From assembly GCF_004217145.1 (NCBI RefSeq), contig NZ_SHKR01000015.1, positions 372,001 through 436,000 on the forward strand: a stretch of 64,000 nt of DNA, in the 5' to 3' direction. Positions 59,210 through 64,000 of the stretch are shown piece by piece. The translations under genes and the position numbers were made by a program. This stretch comes from Kribbella rubisoli (GTDB lineage: Bacteria > Actinomycetota > Actinomycetes > Propionibacteriales > Kribbellaceae). The notes under the pieces are model-generated. The model ran no database searches and was not told the origin of the DNA. It was given only the letters and a program-made list of their open reading frames with translations. Positions within the stretch are counted from its first letter, which is position 1. Each line of letters starts with the position of its first letter.

Positions 59210-60211
59210 ATGGACCGCGCGCGACGGCGGAGGCTGGTGACCTCCATCCTGAGTGGATTGATCACAGCCGCATTGGTGGTCCTGCTGCCACGAGCGGTCG
59301 GCGCGACCTGGACCGAGGTCGGAGCGGTGATCGGCCGCGTCTCGCCAGGATCGTTGGCGCTGCTGGCGATTGTGTGGATCGCCGGGCTGTGGGCACATTC
59401 GTTCGTCCTGGCCGCGTCCCTGCCAGGACTGACGAAGCGGCGTGGACTGACGCTGAGCTTGACCGGAAGCGCGGTGGCGAACGTGCTCCCACTCGGTGGT
59501 GCGGCGGGTACGGCGCTGAACTTCACGATGGTCCGGCGATGGGGCTTCAGCTCGAGTTCGTTCGGCGGGTTCCTCGCCGTGACCACGTTGCTGAACGTCG
59601 CGTCCAAGCTCGGTGTGATCGCGCTGGCGTTGGGACTCGTGCCGATCTTGCACAGCGGTTCGGCTTTCGGCTCGGCGAGCCTACTGTTCCTGCCGGTGCC
59701 GATCGTTGTCGCTGGAGGGATCTGGATCCTTGCCGACGAGCGTGCGGCCGTTGCCGTCGGACGCCTTCTCGACAAGGTGGTCAGGACTCGGCTCGAGGAG
59801 CGGCTGCCGGCGTTGCGACGACTGATCCTCCGGCTGATACGCAGCGGATGGCAGCCGATGACTGTCGGCATGCTGGCATACCTGGCCCTGCAGCTCGCCC
59901 TGTTGTGGTTCTGCTTTCAGGCGTTGCACGTTCCTCTCGGCGTACCCGTTCTCTTCACTGCGCTCGCGGTGGAACGCCTGTTGACCTTGGTGCCGATCAC
60001 GCCGGGCAGCGCCGGTGTCGTCGAGGTCGGGACGACTGCTGCGCTGGTCGCGCTCGGTGGCGATCCGGCCGGCGTTGCGGCGGGGATGCTGTTGTTCCGC
60101 GGGTTCACCTACCTGATGGAGATCCCGGTCGGCGGCGTGATGCTGGCCGTCTGGTCGTGGCTCGGGCGGCGGCGTACCGGTCCTGAACGGCTGGAGGCAC
60201 TGGCCGGATGA
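59210..60211 (+). CDS. UPF0104/LPG-synthase transmembrane (flippase-like) protein
   Basis: 333 residues from ATG 59210 (GGAG five bases upstream; earlier GTG or TTG codons lie in the promoter). About eight helices, the same family as the gene at 13999: NVLPLGGAAGTALNFTMVRR and LLTLVPITPGSAGVVEVGTTAALVAL. No synthase domain. Coupled to the glycosyltransferase by an ATGA overlap. A lipid-linked sugar flippase or lipid-transport role is plausible from the operon. Confidence 0.88.
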   Translation: MDRARRRRLVTSILSGLITAALVVLLPRAVGATWTEVGAVIGRVSPGSLALLAIVWIAGLWAHSFVLAASLPGLTKRRGLTLSLTGSAVANVLPLGGAAGTALNFTMVRRWGFSSSSFGGFLAVTTLLNVASKLGVIALALGLVPILHSGSAFGSASLLFLPVPIVVAGGIWILADERAAVAVGRLLDKVVRTRLEERLPALRRLILRLIRSGWQPMTVGMLAYLALQLALLWFCFQALHVPLGVPVLFTALAVERLLTLVPITPGSAGVVEVGTTAALVALGGDPAGVAAGMLLFRGFTYLMEIPVGGVMLAVWSWLGRRRTGPERLEALAG

Positions 60212-61290
60212 GGATCGCGCTCGTCAGCGACTGCTACCTCCCGCGGCTCGGCGGGATCGAGCTCCAGGTCCACGATCTCGCCGTCCAGCTGATCCGTGCC
60301 GGCCATGAGGTGACCGTGTTCACGATCACCGACGGACCGGCGCCGGCGGGTCAGGTCCCGGTCGTGCGGTTGCCTGCGTTCGGCGGCCTGCCGCTCCGGG
60401 CCGCGGTCGATCGGCTGCGGTCCTCGTTGCCGGCCTTCGATGTCGTGCATTGCCACAGTTCGTTGGTGTCACCACTGGCCTGGCAGGCCGCGCGGCTGGC
60501 CCACCGTCCGTTCCTGACGTTGCACTCGTTGCCTAGTGCATCGACTCCTTGGCCGTTGGCGCGTATCGACCGGTATGTCGGCGACGCGCAGTGGACCGCT
60601 GTCAGCGAGGCGGTCGCGGACGTACTGCGGAATCTGCTTCCCGGTCGGGCGATCGGCGTACTGCACAACGGCGTGGATCCGGCTATGTGGCGCCAATTCC
60701 GTCGTACCGATCACACCCTGACGATCGTTAGCACGATGAGGCTGGTGCGCCGCAAGCGGCCGTTGGCGACCTTGCGGATACTGGAGCAGATCCGCGCGGC
60801 GGTGCCCTCAGCTGTTCAGCTTCGCGCCGTCGTCATCGGCGATGGACCACAGACGGCCGCCGCCGCTCGAGCTGTACGGCGGCGTGGTCTCGACGGCTGG
60901 GTCGACCTGCCGGGGCGGCTGACCCGCTTCGAGATCCAGCAGCTGTACGCGTCGGCGGACGTGTACCTTGCGCCGGCCGAGCTCGAGTCGTTCGGAGTGG
61001 CAGCACTCGAAGCCCGATGCGCCGGTCTTGCGGTGGTGGCGATGGCTTCGGGTGGAGTTGGAGAGTTCGTCCGGCCGGGAATCGAGGGCAAGTTGGTTCA
61101 CAGCGACTCCGAGATGGCGGCGACCGCAGCCGCCCTGCTGAGCGACCGGGCGAAGTTGTCGAGGATCCAGTCCTTCAACCGGCAGACCGATCCGGCGATG
61201 ACCTGGAAGAACGTCCTCGCCCAGCATCTTGCGGCGTACTCGACCAGGGTCGCTGAGGTGCGTCAGCCGCCATCCGCATCGAGACGGTAG
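60208..61290 (+). CDS. GT4 family glycosyltransferase
   Basis: 360 residues, ATG 60208 overlapping the upstream TGA. GT-B fold: N-terminal VSDCYLPRLGGIELQVHDLA (glycine-rich acceptor loop), FDVVHCHSSLVSPLAWQAA, hinge, HNGVDPAMW, donor-site region VVIGDGPQTAAA and APAELESFGVAALEARCAGLAVVA (EX7E element). Retaining sugar transfer from a nucleotide donor is expected. The last 28 bases overlap the convergent response regulator gene. Confidence 0.91.
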   Translation: MRIALVSDCYLPRLGGIELQVHDLAVQLIRAGHEVTVFTITDGPAPAGQVPVVRLPAFGGLPLRAAVDRLRSSLPAFDVVHCHSSLVSPLAWQAARLAHRPFLTLHSLPSASTPWPLARIDRYVGDAQWTAVSEAVADVLRNLLPGRAIGVLHNGVDPAMWRQFRRTDHTLTIVSTMRLVRRKRPLATLRILEQIRAAVPSAVQLRAVVIGDGPQTAAAARAVRRRGLDGWVDLPGRLTRFEIQQLYASADVYLAPAELESFGVAALEARCAGLAVVAMASGGVGEFVRPGIEGKLVHSDSEMAATAAALLSDRAKLSRIQSFNRQTDPAMTWKNVLAQHLAAYSTRVAEVRQPPSASRR

Positions 61291-61940
61291 CCCATGCCGC
61301 GGATGGTCTCGAAGGCGTTCCGGCCGAACGGGGCATCGAGTTTCAGGCGGAGATAGCGGATGTAGACCTCGACGACGTTCGGGTCGCCGTCGAACGCCGG
61401 GTCCCAGACGTTCTCCAGGATCTGGGTCTTGCTGACCGTCTCGCCCCGGTGACGCATCAGATACGCGAGCAGGCCGTACTCGCGCGGCGTCAGCATGACC
61501 TCCTGGCCGGCGCGCTCCACGCGTCGCTTGACCGGATCCAGGACGAGGTCGCCGGCTGTCATGACGACCGGTCGTTCCGGGGCGCCACGCCGGATCAGCG
61601 CGCGGAGGCGGGCGACCAGGATCAGAAAACTGAACGGCTTGGTGAGGTAGTCGTCGGCTCCGAGGTCGAACGCGTCGGTCTGGTCGTACTCACCGTCCTT
61701 GGCGGTCAGCATCAGCACCGGCGCCCAGACGCCGCGTTCCCGGATCTGTTCGAGCACCTTGTAGCCGTTGAGCTTGGGCAACATGATGTCCAGCACGATG
61801 ACGTCGTACGTGTTCTCGGTGGCAGCCCACACGGCGTCTTCACCGTTGTGAACAACCTCCACCACGAAGCCGTCCTCCGTCAGCCCATGCCGAACCGTCT
61901 CGGCCAGGGGAACCTCGTCCTCGACAATCAACACCCGCAT
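61263..61940 (-). CDS. OmpR-family response regulator of the envelope cluster
   Basis: 225 residues from ATG 61940. Receiver domain: acidic pair E7/D8, phospho-acceptor Asp51 in VIVLDIMLPK, Thr in MLTAKDG, Lys in LTKPFSF. Winged-helix effector: LTPREYGLLAYLMRHRGETVS, VWDPAFDGDPNVVEVYIRYLRLKLD in outline. The start lies only about 10 bases after ACACTGGG of the shared promoter, so the transcript may be nearly leaderless. Likely partner of the histidine kinase at 56830. Confidence 0.93.
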   Translation of the reverse strand: MRVLIVEDEVPLAETVRHGLTEDGFVVEVVHNGEDAVWAATENTYDVIVLDIMLPKLNGYKVLEQIRERGVWAPVLMLTAKDGEYDQTDAFDLGADDYLTKPFSFLILVARLRALIRRGAPERPVVMTAGDLVLDPVKRRVERAGQEVMLTPREYGLLAYLMRHRGETVSKTQILENVWDPAFDGDPNVVEVYIRYLRLKLDAPFGRNAFETIRGMGYRLDADGG

Positions 61941-61945
61941 CGCCC

Positions 61946-61979
61946 CAGTGTCGACGACAGTTGCTGAGAGCAAGCTGAG
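61946..61979 (-). promoter_or_regulatory. Shared promoter with CTCAGC direct repeat, response-regulator copy
   Basis: On the minus strand CTCAGC (61979-61974), N5, CTCAGC (61968-61963), N11, ACACTGGG (61951-61944 in part), ending about four bases from the start codon. Same architecture as the kinase and flippase promoters, which indicates autoregulation of the two-component system. Confidence 0.7.
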
Positions 61980-62031
61980 CACCCTCACCGTGCTATGGGC
62001 CATACGGCGGCTGGGTCGCCGCTTGTAGTGG

Positions 62032-62988
62032 TCAGAAAGTGGCGATCGGGTTGACCGGGCTGCCGGAGGTGCCGGCGAAGCGGACCGGCGCGACGGCGAG
62101 GTGGAAGTCCCACTGGCCGAGCTCGGCGGCCGTGGCCGCGCACGCCTCGAGGTCGCAGTTGTCGAGGAGCCACAGGCCCATCGCCGCGAGGCCGACGGTG
62201 TGAACGGGCATCGCCAGGTCGTCGTACCCCGACGGCTGGACGTCCTGAGGGGTGTCGGCGCCGATCAGCGCGACCTCGCGTTCCTGCAGCCACGGCAGGC
62301 AGGACGCGTGCCAGCCGGCCTGGGTGAAATCGCTGGTCGGCCCGGCCTCGTGCCGGGCACGGCCGTAGCCGGTCCGCAGTAGGACCGCGTCGCCGGGCCG
62401 CACTCGCACACCCTGGCGACGCTCGGCCTCCTCGAGATCCTCTGGATAGACGCCCTGGCCCGCCTCCAGCCACGGCACATCGCGCACCTTCGCGATGTCC
62501 AGCAGGACCCCGCGAGTGACGATCCCGTTCGCCGCCGCTGTGACTGCCGCCCAGGCCGATCCCGTCGTGGCGTCGACCAGCGAGTGCGACCGCCCGTTGT
62601 ACATCTGGCCGTCCCAGAAGATGTGGCAGGGTGAGTCGAGGTGGGTGATGGTGTTGCCGTGGAAGAGGATGCCGAGCCGCTCGTTCGAGTAGCCCCAGTG
62701 CCGGTCGTTGCGAAATCCGGGCAACGGCATGCTCTCAGCACCCGGCAGGTCAGCGAAGCACGGACACGACGTCGTCGCCCGCTCCATCTCCTCCGGTACG
62801 GCAACCTCCCACGCACAAGAAACACTCCGCCCGTGCCGCACACTCCGAGCCGCCGCCAACCGAACGTCGTCGGTGATGTGGTTCAGCGTGCCCAGTTCGT
62901 CGTCGTCGCCCCACCGCCCCCAGTTGGACAACGCCTCGAAGTACCCGAGCACCTCGTCCTGAGTAGGCAACGCTCGCCCCACCGCCAT
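62032..62988 (-). CDS. Cyclase family (kynurenine formamidase-like) hydrolase
   Basis: 318 residues from ATG 62988 (GGTGG upstream; ATG 63033 would add 15 residues without homology). The cyclase/formamidase metal motif HGNTITHLDSPCHIFWDG at about 122-139 is complete (HGxxxTHxDxPxH). GWGRWGDDDELGTLNHIT-like start (NWGRWGDDDELGTLNHI) and ALIGADTPQDVQPSG are typical of the long actinobacterial branch. It hydrolyses amides or lactones; the substrate is unknown. Stands alone. Confidence 0.9.
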   Translation of the reverse strand: MAVGRALPTQDEVLGYFEALSNWGRWGDDDELGTLNHITDDVRLAAARSVRHGRSVSCAWEVAVPEEMERATTSCPCFADLPGAESMPLPGFRNDRHWGYSNERLGILFHGNTITHLDSPCHIFWDGQMYNGRSHSLVDATTGSAWAAVTAAANGIVTRGVLLDIAKVRDVPWLEAGQGVYPEDLEEAERRQGVRVRPGDAVLLRTGYGRARHEAGPTSDFTQAGWHASCLPWLQEREVALIGADTPQDVQPSGYDDLAMPVHTVGLAAMGLWLLDNCDLEACAATAAELGQWDFHLAVAPVRFAGTSGSPVNPIATF

Positions 62989-63156
62989 CGCATCCACCGC
63001 CCCGTCCGGTCGCCAACACCCGCCGACTGGCATAACACCAGACCGACGGGTCAGCCCGGGCAGGGGCCTGTTCCTCACCGAATGATGCCGGCGGTGACGC
63101 ACAGTTGAATGTTGCACAGGGTTGTGCATGGGATGGTCGGCGCTCATCGTGGAGGT

Positions 63157-63354
63157 ATGAACAGTGCGGATGAGGACCGTGCAATCGGTGAGGTTGTCGA
63201 TCGGCTCGCCAAGGCGTTTCCCGACGTCGCAGTGGACAAAGTGGCTCAGGTAGTGAGCGAGGCCCGCCCCGAGTTCGAGGAGGTGCCGATCCGCGACTTT
63301 GTGCCGCTGTTCGTCGAACGCGGCGCCAAGCAGCGGCTGCGGGGGCTGGTGTAG
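63157..63354 (+). CDS. Small three-helix-bundle protein
   Basis: 65 residues from ATG 63157. GGAGG is only one base away, so an earlier in-frame ATG such as 63133 or 63109 remains possible. Helical sequence: EDRAIGEVVDRLAKAFPDVAVDKVAQVVSEA in outline, then IRDFVPLFVERGAKQRLR. It matches the actinobacterial small proteins called three-helix bundle dimerization domain proteins, of unknown role. Confidence 0.7.
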   Translation: MNSADEDRAIGEVVDRLAKAFPDVAVDKVAQVVSEARPEFEEVPIRDFVPLFVERGAKQRLRGLV

Positions 63355-63449
63355 TCGCAATTCTGGTCAACTGCTTGCGTGGGGGCGTGTTGTCTGGTGG
63401 GGTAACAGGCCTTGCGCCGTGAGTGATGCTGACGAGAGGGAGGCGGCCG

Positions 63450-63623
63450 GTGGCGATGAGCGCGGAAGACCCGCTGCAGGAGGCGGGCGCGGCGTTGCGG
63501 CGGGCGGTCGAGGTACTGCGTCACCGCCCGGCCGACGATGTCGCCGCGAAGATGCTGGTCGCGGAGTTTCATGAGCTGCGCAGTCTGACCACCGCACGGC
63601 AGAGGCTCGAGAGCCTGACCTGA
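63450..63623 (+). CDS. Small helical hypothetical protein
   Basis: 57 residues from GTG 63450, with AGGGAGG seven bases upstream. ATG 63456 is close behind. The sequence is helical and Ala/Arg-rich (EDPLQEAGAALRRAVEVLRHR, AAKMLVAEFHELRSL), soluble. Not recognised. It follows the three-helix protein by 95 bases in the same direction. Confidence 0.55.
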   Translation: MAMSAEDPLQEAGAALRRAVEVLRHRPADDVAAKMLVAEFHELRSLTTARQRLESLT

Positions 63624-63671
63624 ACGCCGGCTTCATCCGACGCCTACCTCCCTGGCCGTGCCGGGCAGTAG

Positions 63672-64000
63672 TCAGAGCCGGAACCGGCGGGCGAGCCTGA
63701 AGGCGGCGGCCGTGGTCAGGCCGTAGACGAGGTGTGCGCTGAGGTCCTTCGCGAGGGTCACGCGGTCGTACTTCCAGATCGGCTCGTAGAGCTTGGCGGC
63801 GGGCAGTACGACGTACCCCGACGCCCAGACGCCGGCGCCGAACGGTATGCCGTACCAGACCCGCGGAGTCCGTAGCGAGCCGGCGAGCACGCCGTACACG
63901 GCCGCGTTGGCGATGCCGTAGCCCCAGTGCATGATGTTGTTGACCAGCGCGGCCCGGTCGTCGGGCAACTCGCGCTGCAGCAGACCGTCGTACAGACGTC
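63672..64000 (-). CDS. Membrane protein, 5-prime end beyond the window
   Basis: The frame is open to the right edge (RLYDGLLQRELPDD upstream of the first possible TTG at 63968), so the gene probably begins outside. The visible 109 residues include NNIMHWGYGIANAAVYGVLAG, RVWYGIPFGAGVWASGYVVLPAA, YEPIWKYD and LSAHLVYGLTTAAAFRLARRF: three or so membrane helices. The layout recalls YagU/DUF1440-like inner-membrane proteins, with low certainty. Confidence 0.7.
   Translation of the reverse strand, partial: RLYDGLLQRELPDDRAALVNNIMHWGYGIANAAVYGVLAGSLRTPRVWYGIPFGAGVWASGYVVLPAAKLYEPIWKYDRVTLAKDLSAHLVYGLTTAAAFRLARRFRL

Noticed and set aside
1..64000. tRNA, rRNA, riboswitch, CRISPR or insertion-sequence genes
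   Set aside because: No cloverleaf, rRNA-like conserved block, regular spaced repeat or transposase frame was recognised on reading both strands. A covariance-model search was not possible here.

Overview
The window is GC-rich chromosomal DNA from an actinomycete. The evidence is a WhiB-family protein, an ANTAR regulator, a mycothiol-type DinB/maleylpyruvate isomerase protein, a polyphosphate glucokinase, an Rv1733c-like membrane protein, many GTG starts and frequent gene overlaps. The overall style suggests Kribbella or a relative in the Nocardioidaceae group, but that assignment is an inference. No rRNA, tRNA, CRISPR array, phage or complete insertion sequence was seen.

Left part (1-18 kb): two tandem LuxR/LAL ATPase regulators, an ECF41-like sigma factor lacking most of its C-terminal domain, an Rv1733c-like membrane protein, and a scar in which a lipoprotein start is joined to a deleted phosphomannomutase end. 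Then come WhiB, CsbD, a secreted beta-propeller protein, a DUF4091 protein, aquaporin Z, an OmpA-like protein, a Gfo/Idh/MocA oxidoreductase behind a LacI-type palindrome, a flippase-like protein, PPK2, an MDR reductase and an HD protein.

Middle (18-32 kb): a PknB-like kinase, a quinone reductase, a hydrolase-LuxR fusion, an OhrR-like MarR regulator with two matching operator sites, an FHA membrane protein and a small neighbour sharing an INNVxRDQ motif, small conserved proteins (LapA, DUF302, DUF167), a TolB-like/MFS pair, a secreted phosphoesterase, a P-loop kinase divergent from a TetR regulator, and a GAF-ANTAR protein.

32-50 kb: a PhyH dioxygenase; a six-gene minus-strand operon joining a siderophore-type ABC importer to an esterase and a C45 autoproteolytic acylase, divergent from an amidohydrolase; then a GntR-controlled catabolic island. 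The island has two giant fusions (APH/hydroxylysine-kinase-like, degenerate M23-like, class III aminotransferase/phospholyase), an aldehyde dehydrogenase, an SDR and a MurR/RpiR regulator. Near-identical ATTGGTCACCAAT operators lie before both transcription units. The inferred route is amino-alcohol phosphorylation, phospholyase cleavage to an aldehyde, then oxidation.

50-64 kb: a DUF4331 module (small Tat protein, DUF4331 protein, His-rich protein) behind a CRP-like box; a mycothiol-type isomerase; a PHP metallohydrolase; polyphosphate glucokinase; PAP2; and an envelope-type cluster of sensor kinase, PIG-L deacetylase, flippase-like protein, GT4 glycosyltransferase and OmpR-type regulator. 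Three promoters in that cluster share the architecture CTCAGC-N5-CTCAGC-N11-AC[AT]CTGGG. The window ends with a cyclase-family hydrolase, two small proteins and a truncated membrane protein gene.
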